Assembly: GCA_029865465.1 (NCBI GenBank)
Contig: JAOUGW010000002.1
Coordinates: 1 to 43,706, forward strand
DNA length: 43,706 nucleotides
Source: Gammaproteobacteria bacterium
Lineage (GTDB): Bacteria; Pseudomonadota; Gammaproteobacteria; Steroidobacterales; Steroidobacteraceae
Reading direction: 5' to 3'
The notes below the pieces were generated by a model. The model made no database searches, was not told the DNA's origin, and saw only the letters and a list, made by a program, of their open reading frames with translations. The position numbers and the translations under genes are program-made. This document shows, piece after piece, positions 23,910 to 32,922 of the stretch (position 1 is the first letter of the stretch; each line of letters starts with the position of its first letter).

Positions 23910-24785
23910 ATGGACGACATGCGGAGTTGGCACAAGAGGATCGGCTCGACGGCGTTGGCGGGCTTACTGCTGACCGTGTTTGCATCGACGGCCGCCCTGG
24001 CAGCAGCGCAAGGAACCGCGCTGCCCGGGACGATCCCGGACGTGCGCTCCCACGCCTATTACGTCCTCGACGAGTCCGCCGCGTCGGTGCTCGCCGCGCG
24101 CAATGAGCACATCGCCGTTCCGATCGCCTCCATCACCAAGCTGATGACTGCCCTGGTCGTGCTCGAGGGCGGCCAGTCGATGGACCAGCTCGTGACCATC
24201 AACGCCGACGACGTGCGTGGCACCGCCGGCAATGCCTCGCGGCTCGCTTCCGGTTACAAGCTGAGCCGGCGAGACCTGCTGCACCTGGCCCTGATGTCGT
24301 CCGAGAACCGTGCCGCGTACGCGCTGTGCCGGGCCTATCCTCGCGGTCTGCGCGCCTGCGTGCAGGCCATGAACAAGAAGGCCGTTGCACTCGGCATGAC
24401 CTCGGCCCATTTCGTCGAGCCCACGGGCCTGTCGAGCGGCAACGTGGCGAGCCCCGTGGACCTGGCCAAGCTGGTGCTGGCGGCCGCAGGCAACCGGACG
24501 ATCCGCGACTACTCGACCTCTGCCGGGCACACGGTGACGGTCAACCGACGACAACTCGAGTTCCACAACACCAATCTGCTGGTGGCGAACCCGGCCTGGC
24601 GAGTCGACGTGCAGAAGACCGGCTACATCCCGGAGGCCGGGCGCTGCCTCGTGATGCAGACCGTCATCGACGGCCGCCCGGTCGTGATGGTGCTGCTCAA
24701 CTCCTATGGCAAGTACACGCGAATCGCGGATGCCAAGCGGGTCCGGACCTGGCTCGAGTCGCGGAGCCGCGTCGCCGCCCTCTAG
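23910..24785 (+). CDS. pbpG: D-alanyl-D-alanine endopeptidase (PBP7-like, S11 family)
   Basis: A 291-residue periplasmic serine peptidase with a signal peptide (about 10-33). The three penicillin-binding motifs are present: S74-I-T-K77, S131-E-N133 and KTG near residue 230 (QKTGYIPEAG). The pattern SSENRAA, VEPTGLSSGNV and FHNTNLLV closely follows PbpG/PBP7, which cuts D-Ala-mDAP cross-links in peptidoglycan. All catalytic residues are present and the length is normal. AAGGAG lies three bases before the ATG at 23910 and twelve before the one at 23919, so either may be used. It stands alone and faces away from the GGDEF-EAL gene. Confidence 0.92.
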   Translation: MDDMRSWHKRIGSTALAGLLLTVFASTAALAAAQGTALPGTIPDVRSHAYYVLDESAASVLAARNEHIAVPIASITKLMTALVVLEGGQSMDQLVTINADDVRGTAGNASRLASGYKLSRRDLLHLALMSSENRAAYALCRAYPRGLRACVQAMNKKAVALGMTSAHFVEPTGLSSGNVASPVDLAKLVLAAAGNRTIRDYSTSAGHTVTVNRRQLEFHNTNLLVANPAWRVDVQKTGYIPEAGRCLVMQTVIDGRPVVMVLLNSYGKYTRIADAKRVRTWLESRSRVAAL

Positions 24786-24842
24786 ACCGGCTGCACACAC
24801 GCAGTGTGATCGTTGCAGCACCGCGCGCGGCGGCGTGAAATA

Positions 24843-24866
24843 GGGCACACATGACTGTGTGTACCC
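24843..24866. repeat. Inverted repeat just upstream of the 163-aa protein
   Basis: GGG-CACACA-TGAC-TGTGTG-TA-CCC forms a near-perfect hairpin ending 19 bases before the ATG at 24886. A looser CACA/TGTG pair lies about 40 bases further upstream. It may be a regulator site or an mRNA hairpin near the ribosome site. Confidence 0.4.
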
Positions 24867-24885
24867 TGTTCACGGAGGACGCCCT

Positions 24886-25377
24886 ATGACGCTGCAGGAC
24901 TGGGGAGCGATCGGCGAGGTCGTCGGAGCGCTGGCCGTGGTCGTCACGCTGGTCTACCTCGCCAAGCAGATCGGCCAGAACACGCGTGCCATGGAAGAGG
25001 CCCGCAAGCTCGCGCTGGCGCAGACCTACCAGGTGCGTTCCGATGCGTTGCAGGCCATGCTGGTGCAGGCCGCCGATTCCGAGTTCATCGGACCGATCAT
25101 CATCAAGCTGACGGAACTCGGTTATCCCGGGGACGTCAACGCGCTGGATTCGTTGACCGATGCGGAACGCGGGCGGTTCCGGATGTGGCAGATCGCCCAG
25201 CAGACGCACTGGGACAACATGCACTACCAGTTCCAGCAGGGCTACCTCGACCACGAGTATTATGAAGACGCGTTCAAGGATCGCGTCGTCAGGCTCGCAC
25301 CGACCTGGAAGGCACTCGGACTGACCAGCGGGCGTCGCAGCTTCTTCGCCGAGATCGACCGTCTGTCGCAGCGGTGA
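24886..25377 (+). CDS. Small membrane-anchored protein of unknown function
   Basis: A 163-residue protein with an N-terminal hydrophobic helix (IGEVVGALAVVVTLVYLAKQI, about 8-28) and a soluble helical domain (LTDAERGRFRMWQIAQQTHW, QQGYLDHEYYEDAF). Proteins of the form WGAIGEVVGAxAVVVTLxYLA are common hypotheticals in marine and soil gammaproteobacteria (from memory). No function is known to me. ATG 24886 has GGAGG seven bases before it, so the longer 24859 start is rejected. An inverted repeat lies in its leader. The following 297 bases up to the V-ATPase operon hold no supported gene, apart from a small CATCAG/CTGATG hairpin and a candidate promoter. Confidence 0.68.
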   Translation: MTLQDWGAIGEVVGALAVVVTLVYLAKQIGQNTRAMEEARKLALAQTYQVRSDALQAMLVQAADSEFIGPIIIKLTELGYPGDVNALDSLTDAERGRFRMWQIAQQTHWDNMHYQFQQGYLDHEYYEDAFKDRVVRLAPTWKALGLTSGRRSFFAEIDRLSQR

Positions 25378-25579
25378 CGAAGTGGTCGGCCATCAGCCGC
25401 TGATGCCTGCGCCGCGACGCCAGACGCGAGAATCCGTGCATTCATTGCTCCAGGCGCCTGCCGCCCGCTACCTAGTCCCGGGTGCCGCTGTCATCAAGTA
25501 ATTCGACTGGCTCCAGATTGCGTTCGGCCGGTGCGAGGCCGACGGTGTCGGCAATCAGCGGCGCTTCCTCAAGTGCGGA

Positions 25580-25607
25580 TTGCCCGGGTGCGAGAACGGA
25601 CTAGACT
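25580..25607 (+). promoter_or_regulatory. Candidate sigma70 promoter of the V/A-ATPase operon
   Basis: TTGCCC (25580-25585) and TAGACT (25602-25607) are separated by 16 bases and lie about 70 bases before the first ATPase gene. The match is moderate and was judged by eye only. Confidence 0.35.
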
Positions 25608-25674
25608 TTCCCGGCGGGGCAATGGATCTGCCGAATGTCAGCTCCGGCAGGCCGTTGCCGCCTGGCTCCGCCCG

Positions 25675-26004
25675 ATGCAACAAAGCACCCTGCAAGAGAT
25701 CCTCGGCGTCGAAGAGGAAATTCGGGAGAAGCTCGACGCCGAGCGCGAGAAAGCGGGCCAGTGGCTCGAGGATGAGCGGCGCCGGCTTCTGGCGGAGCAC
25801 ACGGCCGAGATGGGGCGTCTGCAAGGCAGCTCGAGCCAGGGCGAGGCTGCAGCAAGGGAGGCCGCGCGTAGGAGCGCCGCGGAGATCGTCAGTCAGGCGC
25901 AAGCAGCGGCACATGCCATGGAGCGCGATCGCGACGATGCCTTGAGAGATCTCGTTGCCCGGCACATCGCCTGCATCGTCCCGGGGTCTTCCAGTGCTCG
26001 TTAG
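25675..26004 (+). CDS. V/A-type ATPase subunit H/G-like (peripheral stalk)
   Basis: A 109-residue helical, Ala/Arg/Glu-rich protein at the head of the ATPase operon, where the peripheral-stalk subunit (NtpF/AhaH/Thermus G type) normally sits. The pattern ILGVEEEIREKLDAEREKAGQWLEDERRRLL and the later AEIVSQAQAAAHAMERDR suits a right-handed coiled coil that pairs with subunit E. Sequence conservation in this subunit is low, so the call rests on composition and position. ATG 25675 has no strong ribosome site, and an earlier in-frame start is conceivable. The end overlaps the subunit I start by 11 bases. Confidence 0.75.
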   Translation: MQQSTLQEILGVEEEIREKLDAEREKAGQWLEDERRRLLAEHTAEMGRLQGSSSQGEAAAREAARRSAAEIVSQAQAAAHAMERDRDDALRDLVARHIACIVPGSSSAR

Positions 26005-27874
26005 GATGTCCAAGGTCGAGATCACGGGTCCTCGCGACGAGCTGCTGCCCGTGCTCGAGACGATCGAGCGTGCCGGAGTCCTGCAGATCGATCCCGAGAT
26101 CAAGGGGCGAATCGACGAAGGCGCCGTGCCGCAGGTCCGCCCGCTGGCCCTCGACGGCAAGATGCTGGCCGAGCGGCTGTTCCTCGAGGACCTTAGCGTG
26201 AAGGTCGATCGGCTGCTGGAACTGCTGCCGAAAGTTGCAACGCGGGAGTCCTACCTGAGCGCGTCGCGTGCGATGAACTCCATCGCGGCGGTGATCGGCA
26301 AGCACCTGGCGTCTGCCGAGGAACGCGCGCGACGACGGGAGGCGTTGCAGGGGGAACTGGCGCAACTCAACCGTTACACGGTGTTCCTCTCGACCGTCGA
26401 GTCGCTGGCTCCCAAGGGTGCCGAGGCCGCGGGTCTCGAGTTCATCGGCGTCGAAGTCCGTGACCCCGCCGCGCTGGAGCAACTGACCCGCGTTGCGGGC
26501 CGGCTGCTGCTCGGCACGGAAGTGCGCACTGCGCGGGCCGAGGATGGCTCCTACATCGGGTTGCTCACGACGGAAAAGGATCTCGCGGCCCGGCTGAAAG
26601 AAGGCCTGCGTGATAACCACATCCCGGAAATCGCGTTGCCCGGTTATCTCGCAGGCCTGTCGTTGCCGGAGAAGATCCGGGCGACACGGGCGCGTCTGGA
26701 GGCACGGCGGGCCGATCTCGCGGCAATTGACGAGGAGGCTCAAGACTTCGCGCTGTCATGGCGCGGACTCTACGCGAACGTCCGGGAGTGGCTGGGCCGC
26801 CGACTCGTGCTGTTGCGGACCAGCGCGTCAATGTACGAAACTGACCGCTGCTTCGTGCTGTACGGCTGGATGCCGTCCGTCAGCGTGGATGGGTTGCGCA
26901 AGTCGCTCGTGGCAAAGCACGGTGAGACGGTGGTCGTCGAGGAACGCGAGATCCTGCAGCAGGATCTCGACGACGTGCCGGTGGCGCTGCGCAATCCGCC
27001 GTATTTCCGGCCGTTCGAGCTGTTACTGCGGCCGCTGCCCGCGCCCCGCTACACGTCGATCGATCCGACGCCGTTCATCGGCATATTCTTCCCGCTGTTC
27101 TTCGGCATGATCCTCGGCGACATCGGCTATGGGCTCGTGTTGCTGCTGGTGGCGGCCGGTCTCGTCGTGTTCGCCAGGGGCCGTCGGACGTTGCGGCAGA
27201 TCGGGCAGATCCTGGCAGTTGCCTCCGTCTACTCCATCATTTTCGGGGTGCTGTACGGGGAGTGTTTCGGTGCATCGGGCGCGCAGTGGCTCGGCTTCGA
27301 ACGGGCCTGCATCGACAGGCGCACATCGATCGTGCCGATGCTCTACTTCGCCCTGGCCATCGGAGCCGTCCATGTGCTCATCGGGCTGGCCCTGGGCATC
27401 GTCTCGTCAATGAAGGGGCACCACAGGCGCGAAGCGCTGTCCCGGCTGTTCAGCATCCTGGCCTTGCTCTGCGTGGCGGGAGTGCTCGCGTCCTATTTCG
27501 CACCGGTCGCCGCGCTGCTCAGGAAACCGCTGCTGATGGCGATGCTGGTGATCGGCCCGGTGCTGTTGCTGACGGGCGGATTGCTGGCGCCGTTCGAGTT
27601 GCTCCGGCACCTCGGCAACATCGTTTCCTACGCGCGCATCATGGCCGTTGGCCTCGCATCGGTGCTGCTCGCGTACGTTGCCAACGAACTCGCCGGCGCT
27701 GCGGGCAGCGTCTGGGTGGGCATCGCTGTCGCTGTGCTGCTGCATGCGTTCAATATCCTGCTCGGCGTGTTCGCGCCGACGATCCACGCGCTGCGCCTGC
27801 ACTACGTCGAGTTCTTCGGCAAGTTCATCGAAACAGGCGGCCGGCGCTACGAGCCGCTCAAGAAGGTCGACTGA
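25994..27874 (+). CDS. ntpI: V/A-type ATPase subunit I (a-type stator, ion channel)
   Basis: A 626-residue membrane subunit. A cytoplasmic N-terminal half with coiled-coil arms (about 1-335) is followed by a membrane half with about seven or eight helices (PFIGIFFPLFFGMILGDIGYG begins the first). The helix SYARIMAVGLASVLLAYVANEL contains the arginine expected to face the rotor ring glutamate during ion transfer. GTG at 25994 gives the common MxVxMSKVEI-like beginning; ATG 26006 is the alternative. It overlaps the H gene and is followed ten bases later by the proteolipid gene. It forms the stator ion half-channels of the V/A rotary enzyme. Confidence 0.92.
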   Translation: MLVRMSKVEITGPRDELLPVLETIERAGVLQIDPEIKGRIDEGAVPQVRPLALDGKMLAERLFLEDLSVKVDRLLELLPKVATRESYLSASRAMNSIAAVIGKHLASAEERARRREALQGELAQLNRYTVFLSTVESLAPKGAEAAGLEFIGVEVRDPAALEQLTRVAGRLLLGTEVRTARAEDGSYIGLLTTEKDLAARLKEGLRDNHIPEIALPGYLAGLSLPEKIRATRARLEARRADLAAIDEEAQDFALSWRGLYANVREWLGRRLVLLRTSASMYETDRCFVLYGWMPSVSVDGLRKSLVAKHGETVVVEEREILQQDLDDVPVALRNPPYFRPFELLLRPLPAPRYTSIDPTPFIGIFFPLFFGMILGDIGYGLVLLLVAAGLVVFARGRRTLRQIGQILAVASVYSIIFGVLYGECFGASGAQWLGFERACIDRRTSIVPMLYFALAIGAVHVLIGLALGIVSSMKGHHRREALSRLFSILALLCVAGVLASYFAPVAALLRKPLLMAMLVIGPVLLLTGGLLAPFELLRHLGNIVSYARIMAVGLASVLLAYVANELAGAAGSVWVGIAVAVLLHAFNILLGVFAPTIHALRLHYVEFFGKFIETGGRRYEPLKKVD

Positions 27875-27884
27875 GGAGAAAACC

Positions 27885-28118
27885 ATGGATGCTGTCGTGA
27901 ACATGGACAAGGTCCTGATGGCCTTCGCCGCCGCGCTGGCGCTGGGGATCAGCGCACTCGCCACCGCCTGGGTGCAGTCGCGGATCGGTGCGTCCGGTGC
28001 GGGTGCGCTGGCCGAAAAGCCGGAGCTGACGGCGACGATCATCATCCTGCTGGCGATTCCGGAAACGATCGTGATCCTGGGCTTCGTGATCGCCGCGATG
28101 ATCCTGCTGCAGGTATGA
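27885..28118 (+). CDS. ntpK: V/A-type ATPase proteolipid subunit K (c ring)
   Basis: A 77-residue, two-helix hairpin with the ion-binding glutamate in LLAIPETIVILGFVIA. The family includes four-helix forms (about 155 residues, Enterococcus) and two-helix forms (Thermus type); this is the short form. The first helix (FAAALALGISALATAW) does not show the glutamine that I would expect for the classic Na+ site, so proton coupling is slightly favoured (weak inference). ATG 27885 follows GAGGAG. It makes the rotor ring that contacts subunit I. High expression relative to its neighbours would be expected because many copies are needed. Confidence 0.9.
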   Translation: MDAVVNMDKVLMAFAAALALGISALATAWVQSRIGASGAGALAEKPELTATIIILLAIPETIVILGFVIAAMILLQV

Positions 28119-28121
28119 GCG

Positions 28122-28706
28122 ATGGGCCGGGAGGCGCTGATCGAGTCGCTGCGCAACAGGGCGACCGAGGACGTGGAGGCGCTCTGGCGCGACGTCCGGG
28201 CGCAGGCTGAGGCGTACCGCCTCGAACTGGCGCACGCGCTCGAGCGGCAGCGCGTGCGGGAAGCGCAGGCGGCAGCCGCGCTTGCACGACAGCTTCAAGA
28301 CGATGCGACCGCCGAAGCACGGCATCGTGCCCGCGAGATCCGTACCCAGGCCGTACTCGTTCTCGCGGATCGACTCTACAGGCTGGCAATCATGCAGCTG
28401 CCGACAATGCGCGTAGCGAACGGTCTGGAGCTCTTCCAGGCACTGGCTCGCGAGTTGCCGCAGCGGGACTGGCAGCGCGTCCGCGTGAATCCAGCGGATC
28501 GGGAGGCCGCGTCCGAGCGATTCCCGTCCGCTGAAGTCGTGTGCGATCCGGCCATCTGTGGCGGATTGCATGTGGAAGCGGACGGGGGGCGGATCCGCGT
28601 GAGCAACACGCTCGAGACACGCCTGGAAACGGCGTGGCCCGACGTGCTCCCGCGACTGATCAACGACCTGCCAGGGGAGCCCGATGGCCATCGAACTGCT
28701 TCGTGA
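28122..28706 (+). CDS. ntpE: V/A-type ATPase subunit E (peripheral stalk)
   Basis: A 194-residue protein with a long N-terminal helix rich in Ala, Arg and Glu (about 1-85) and a C-terminal alpha/beta domain (about 95-190; CDPAICGGLHVEADGGRIRVSNTLETRLE). GG(L/V)-x-VE-x2-DG-x-I-x2-SNTLE is the recognisable subunit E signature. It pairs with the H-type subunit to hold the A3B3 head against the stator. It begins three bases after the K stop and overlaps the subunit C start by 23 bases. The length is normal. Confidence 0.92.
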   Translation: MGREALIESLRNRATEDVEALWRDVRAQAEAYRLELAHALERQRVREAQAAAALARQLQDDATAEARHRAREIRTQAVLVLADRLYRLAIMQLPTMRVANGLELFQALARELPQRDWQRVRVNPADREAASERFPSAEVVCDPAICGGLHVEADGGRIRVSNTLETRLETAWPDVLPRLINDLPGEPDGHRTAS

Positions 28707-29622
28707 CATCGCGTCCGACGGCTACCCGACGGACTATCTGCTGGCGCGGGTGCGTGCCCGGCGCGCGGCGCTGACGGCGCAGTGGCGAGCGATCCATGCA
28801 CGCGGCCTGCCTGCGGAGGTCACGGACGACGCCATCTGGGAAGGATTCCTGCGTGAACTCGGCTGGCTGCGAGGCCAGATGAATCGCCGACTCCGGACGA
28901 GCGTCGATCCGGTGTTCGGGTTGTTCGAGCTGAAGACCCTCGTGCTGTGCCTGCGCTGCAAAGCCGTGCAGCGGGACGCCGAGATCGCGCGGCTGCTCGC
29001 AGCAAGCCAGGTCTCCGACGCGCTGCGACAGGCGCTGTTGCAGGAAACGGATGTCCCGGCCGCGGTCGCGTCCATTGCCGTCGCATTGGAGCCTGCGGAC
29101 GATGCCGAGGCATCGCTGCGACGCGCCTATGCGCAGGCAGGGCTCAAGGGCTTCGAGACACGACTGACGCGGAGCTATCTCGGGCACGTGAACGACGCCC
29201 GCCTGCATCCGCTCGTCCGGAGATTCTTCGCGTCCTTCGTCGATCTGCGCAATCTCATGACGCTCTACAAGCTGCTGCGCTGGGAAATGGACGACGCGGC
29301 GGCGTTCCTGACGGGTGGCACGATCGGAGTGGAACGCCTGCAGCGCATTGGGGCAGCCCGGGACGCTGCGGGCCTCGATCCCATGGTCCGCGAGATTGCG
29401 GGCCGCGCGGCACCGCCGCTGGCGACGGCAGAAGGTTCCCTCGAGACGATCCTGCTCGGCAGCCTGTCCCACAAGGTTCGCAGCCTGGGCCGGCAGGAAG
29501 ATCCGGTCGGCACGGTCCTCGACCATGCGTGGCGCGTCTACATCCACGCGCGCAATCAATCCCTGCTGCTGCACGCCGGCCATCTCGATTCAGCAGGACT
29601 CGAGAAGGAGCTGGTCGCGTGA
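28684..29622 (+). CDS. ntpC: V/A-type ATPase subunit C (central-stalk socket)
   Basis: A 312-residue all-helical protein of the V-ATPase C/AC39 (d-type) family, which sits on the membrane ring and couples the D/F shaft to it. Recognisable parts include YLLARVRARRAAL at the start, a middle LRTSVDPVFGLFELKTLVLCLR (family: nLE-x-K-x2-LR) and the later HVNDARLHPLVRRFFASFVDLRNLMTLYKLLRW. It is close to the usual 320-340 residues. ATG 28684 lies inside the end of the E gene. The stop overlaps the F start by four bases (GTGA). Confidence 0.88.
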   Translation: MAIELLRDIASDGYPTDYLLARVRARRAALTAQWRAIHARGLPAEVTDDAIWEGFLRELGWLRGQMNRRLRTSVDPVFGLFELKTLVLCLRCKAVQRDAEIARLLAASQVSDALRQALLQETDVPAAVASIAVALEPADDAEASLRRAYAQAGLKGFETRLTRSYLGHVNDARLHPLVRRFFASFVDLRNLMTLYKLLRWEMDDAAAFLTGGTIGVERLQRIGAARDAAGLDPMVREIAGRAAPPLATAEGSLETILLGSLSHKVRSLGRQEDPVGTVLDHAWRVYIHARNQSLLLHAGHLDSAGLEKELVA

Positions 29623-29942
29623 GAAAGATCGTAGTGATCGCTCCACCCGATTCGCGTCCCGGTTTCGCACTGGCCGGGGTCCGGCAGCTGAGCGCGAGCC
29701 CGGACGAACTGCCGGTCCTGCTGCGACAGCTGGTGCGCGATCCGCTGAATGGCGCCGTCATCGTCGACGAGCGGTTGGCGACTGGCAGTGCCCGCGAATA
29801 CATCCGGGAGCTCGATCGACGCTGGACCGGCCTCGTCATCGTACTTCCTGCGCCCGAGCGGGCAGGTGCCGTCGCGGAGGAGGATTACGTCCTGCAACTG
29901 ATTCGTCGTGCGATCGGCTACCAGGTGAGGTTGAGCCTGTGA
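29619..29942 (+). CDS. ntpG: V/A-type ATPase subunit F (central stalk)
   Basis: A 107-residue alpha/beta protein with the subunit F layout: RKIVVIAPPDSRPGFALAGVR, then NGAVIVDERLA and LVIVLPAPERAG. It forms the rotating shaft together with D. It starts with GTG at 29619 after AAGGAG, overlaps subunit C by four bases, and overlaps subunit A by four bases at its end. The small size and low conservation are normal. The assignment is supported by its position between C and A, as in Enterococcus (where it is called NtpG) and archaeal operons. Confidence 0.88.
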   Translation: MRKIVVIAPPDSRPGFALAGVRQLSASPDELPVLLRQLVRDPLNGAVIVDERLATGSAREYIRELDRRWTGLVIVLPAPERAGAVAEEDYVLQLIRRAIGYQVRLSL

Positions 29943-31561
29943 GCGGTCGAATCATCGGCATTTCCGGCCCGACCGTCAGCGTGGACCTGGCCGGGCTCAA
30001 GCTCTATGAGCGCGTGGTCGTCGGCGAGGCCGGACTCATGGGCGAGGTCGTGCGCCTCGAGCGAGGACGTGCCGTCGTCCAGGTCTACGAAAACACGCGC
30101 GGCCTCGCGATTGGCGAGCCGGTCGTCGGCACTGGCACGCAGTTGACGGCTCGGCTCGGCCCGGGCCTGTTGCGCCAGATGTTCGACGGGCTGCAGCGAC
30201 CGCTCGCGGCGATGCACCAGTCGCAGGGACCTTTCCTTCTTCCAGGTGGAACAGGCGCAGGCACGACCGCAGCGATGAAGCTGCGCTTCACGCCGACAAA
30301 ATCACGAGGCGACGCGATCCGGGTCGGCGAGTCTGTCGGTTACGTCGACGAAGGGGCATTCCGCCATCCGATTCTTGCTGTCGACTGCGAGGGCACGATC
30401 GATGAAATCAAGGACGGCGAGATCGGGCTGGAGGAGGCCGTAGCGGCCTTGACCGACGGCCGACGGGTCTTCGCCTGCCATGACTGGCCCGTGCGACTGC
30501 CGCGGCCCTATCGGCGCAAGCTGTCGCGCTTCGAGCCGCTGACCACAGGGCAGCGTTGCATCGACTTCCTGTTCCCGCTGGCCCGTGGCGGCAGCGCCAT
30601 TTTTCCCGGCGGCTTCGGCACCGGCAAGACGCTGCTCGAGCAATCGATCGCGAAGTTCGCCGAGGTGGACATCGTCGTCTACGTGGGTTGCGGCGAGCGC
30701 GGCAACGAGATGGCCGAGATGCTCGACGACTTTACCGTGCTCAGCGATCCGTGGAGCAAGCGGCCACTGATGGAACGCACCATCGTCGTCGTGAACACGT
30801 CGAACATGCCGGTGGCGGCGCGCGAGGCCTCGATCTACACGGCCATCACGATGGCGGAGTACTACCGGGACCTCGGTTACAACGTGTTGCTGCTGGCCGA
30901 CAGCCTGTCGCGCTGGGCGGAGGCGCTGCGGGAGATTTCCGCGGCACTCGAAGAGATGCCGGGCGAGGAGGGGTACCCCACCTATCTTGGTTCGCGCATG
31001 GCGGAGTTCTTCGCGCGTGCGGGAGTGGTCGAAACACTCGACGGCCGCATCGGCTCGCTCACGGTGCTGTTGTCGATCTCGCCTCCGGGCGGTGACTTCT
31101 CGGAGCCGGTGACGCAGGCGTGCCTGCGCAATACGGGCGCGTTCTTCATGCTCGACACTTCGTTGGCGCACCGCAGGCACTTTCCGGCAATCAACTGGTT
31201 CCAGAGCTTCTCGCTGTACGAAGCGGACGTCGTCGCGCAACTCGATCAGCAGGTTGCCGCGGAGTGGGGAGCGCTCAGGCAGCGCACGCGAGCGCTGCTG
31301 CAGCGGGAAGAGAGCCTGCGCGAGGTCGCCGAGATCGTGGGTACCGAGGGGCTGCAGGAGGCGGACCGCCTGTTGATGCGTACCACGGCGCGCATCCGGC
31401 AAACATTCCTCGCCCAGAACGCATATACCGAGGACGCCTTTTCCACGCCGGCACAGACCTACCAGAAGATCCGCCAGCTGCTCGACGAACACCAGGCGGC
31501 GAGCGAGCGGCTGGAGCGTGGCGAGTCGCCCGCGCACGATGCCGAGGTTCACCCGTCATGA
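29939..31561 (+). CDS. ntpA: V/A-type ATPase catalytic subunit A
   Basis: A 540-residue catalytic subunit. It has a beta-barrel N-terminus (IIGISGPTVSVDLAG), the A-type insertion region (about 100-190) and a P-loop G224-GFGTGKT-231 followed by the GCGERGNEMAE catalytic-glutamate block. The nucleotide-site stretch LADSLSRWAEALREIS and EEGYPTYLGSRMAEFFARAG are also present. The catalytic motifs look complete. At 540 residues it is shorter than the common 580-600, mainly in the insertion and C-terminal parts. GTG 29939 overlaps the F stop (GTGA) and the stop overlaps the B start (ATGA). It hydrolyses or makes ATP at the A/B interfaces. Confidence 0.96.
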   Translation: MSGRIIGISGPTVSVDLAGLKLYERVVVGEAGLMGEVVRLERGRAVVQVYENTRGLAIGEPVVGTGTQLTARLGPGLLRQMFDGLQRPLAAMHQSQGPFLLPGGTGAGTTAAMKLRFTPTKSRGDAIRVGESVGYVDEGAFRHPILAVDCEGTIDEIKDGEIGLEEAVAALTDGRRVFACHDWPVRLPRPYRRKLSRFEPLTTGQRCIDFLFPLARGGSAIFPGGFGTGKTLLEQSIAKFAEVDIVVYVGCGERGNEMAEMLDDFTVLSDPWSKRPLMERTIVVVNTSNMPVAAREASIYTAITMAEYYRDLGYNVLLLADSLSRWAEALREISAALEEMPGEEGYPTYLGSRMAEFFARAGVVETLDGRIGSLTVLLSISPPGGDFSEPVTQACLRNTGAFFMLDTSLAHRRHFPAINWFQSFSLYEADVVAQLDQQVAAEWGALRQRTRALLQREESLREVAEIVGTEGLQEADRLLMRTTARIRQTFLAQNAYTEDAFSTPAQTYQKIRQLLDEHQAASERLERGESPAHDAEVHPS

Positions 31562-32922
31562 CGGCCACCGCCGCCTACACCACGCGACTGAGCCGGCACA
31601 GTTACTCGACACTGCGCAGCATCCAGGGACCACTGCTCTTCGTCGAGAAGGTCAGTGACGCGCGCATGAGCGAAGCGGTCAGGATCGTGTTTCCGGACGG
31701 GCACGAGGCGGCCGGTGAGGTGCTGCGGATCGAGGGTGACACGGTACTGATCCAGGTCATCGGCGACAGCCGCGGCCTCGACATGGACCACACCGAGGTC
31801 GTGTTCACGGACTCAGTCAAGCGCGCCCCGTTGTCACCGGGCGTGCTCAACCGCACCTTCGGCGGTTCGTTCCAGCCGCTCGATGGCCTGCCGATGTTCG
31901 TGCCGGAGCGCTGGGCCCCGGTGTCCGGCTTTCCGCTTAACCCGGTCGCCCGCGAGCGCCCGCAGGAATTCATCGAAACCGGGCTGTCGTGCATCGACGG
32001 CCTGAACACGCTGGTCAAGGGCCAGAAGCTGCCGATCTTCTCCTGCGCCGGGTTGCCGTCGAGTGCCATCGTTGCCAGCGTCCTTGCGCATGCGCGTTCT
32101 GGTGGCGTCAACGTCGCGGGCACCGGTTCAGGTTCGGTGGTCGTGTTCGTGGCGCTCGGGCTCGCACATCACGAGTACGCGTTCTACCGGCAGACGCTCG
32201 AACGGCTCCAGGGTGACTTCGTCGCGTTCATCAACCTGGCGCGGGATCCGGTCGTCGAGCGTTTGCTGGCGCCGCGGTTCGGGCTCAGCGTCGCTGAGTA
32301 CCTCGCGTTCGAGCAGGGCAGGGACGTGCTGGTGGTCATCACCGACATGACCAACTATTGCGACGCGCTACGTGAGGTCTCCACCGCACGGGAGGAATTG
32401 CCGGGTCGGCGCGGCTATCCGGGCTACCTGTACTCCGACCTGGCATCGCTCTATGAGCGTGCCGGACGCATCAAGCAGCGCCCCGGTTCGGTGACACTGC
32501 TCCCGGTCGTCACGATGCCCGAGGACGACATCACGCACCCGATTCCCGACCTGACGGGGTACATCACCGAGGGCCAGATCGTGCTGAGCCGCGAGCTGCA
32601 TCAGCGCGGTATCTTCCCGCCCGTGGACGTGCTGCCGAGCCTGTCGCGGCTGATGCAGCGTGGTATCGGCAAGGGACATACGCGCGAAGACCACCGCAAG
32701 ATCGCCAATGCCCTCTACATGCATTACGCCAGTGGGCGGGACCTGCGGCGGCTGGAGGCCATCGTCGGACGCGAGAGCATGGGTGATTCCGACAAGCGCA
32801 TGCTCGACTTCGCCGAGGCCTTCGAACGCGAGATCGTGCACCAGGGCGATGCGCGCCGCGGCATCGGTGAGACATTGGATCTGAGCCTGGCATTGCTGCA
32901 GAAATTCGGCCTGTCCGCATGA
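31558..32922 (+). CDS. ntpB: V/A-type ATPase non-catalytic subunit B
   Basis: A 454-residue B subunit. It shows YSTLRSIQGPLLFVEKV at the N-terminus, a degenerate P-loop region (FSCAGLPSSAIVA, lacking GxxxxGKT, as expected for B), DVLVVITDMTNYCDALREVS, and ELPGRRGYPGYLYSDLASLYERAGR. It alternates with A in the head and contributes the arginine finger. The length is normal (450-470). ATG 31558 overlaps the A stop by four bases and its own stop overlaps the D start by four. It is clearly distinct from F-type alpha/beta chains. Confidence 0.96.
   Translation: MTATAAYTTRLSRHSYSTLRSIQGPLLFVEKVSDARMSEAVRIVFPDGHEAAGEVLRIEGDTVLIQVIGDSRGLDMDHTEVVFTDSVKRAPLSPGVLNRTFGGSFQPLDGLPMFVPERWAPVSGFPLNPVARERPQEFIETGLSCIDGLNTLVKGQKLPIFSCAGLPSSAIVASVLAHARSGGVNVAGTGSGSVVVFVALGLAHHEYAFYRQTLERLQGDFVAFINLARDPVVERLLAPRFGLSVAEYLAFEQGRDVLVVITDMTNYCDALREVSTAREELPGRRGYPGYLYSDLASLYERAGRIKQRPGSVTLLPVVTMPEDDITHPIPDLTGYITEGQIVLSRELHQRGIFPPVDVLPSLSRLMQRGIGKGHTREDHRKIANALYMHYASGRDLRRLEAIVGRESMGDSDKRMLDFAEAFEREIVHQGDARRGIGETLDLSLALLQKFGLSA

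Noticed and set aside
30302-31552. 416-residue minus-strand ORF
   Set aside because: Antisense to the intact ATPase subunit A gene; the His/Arg/Asp-rich composition is typical of a GC-rich shadow frame.
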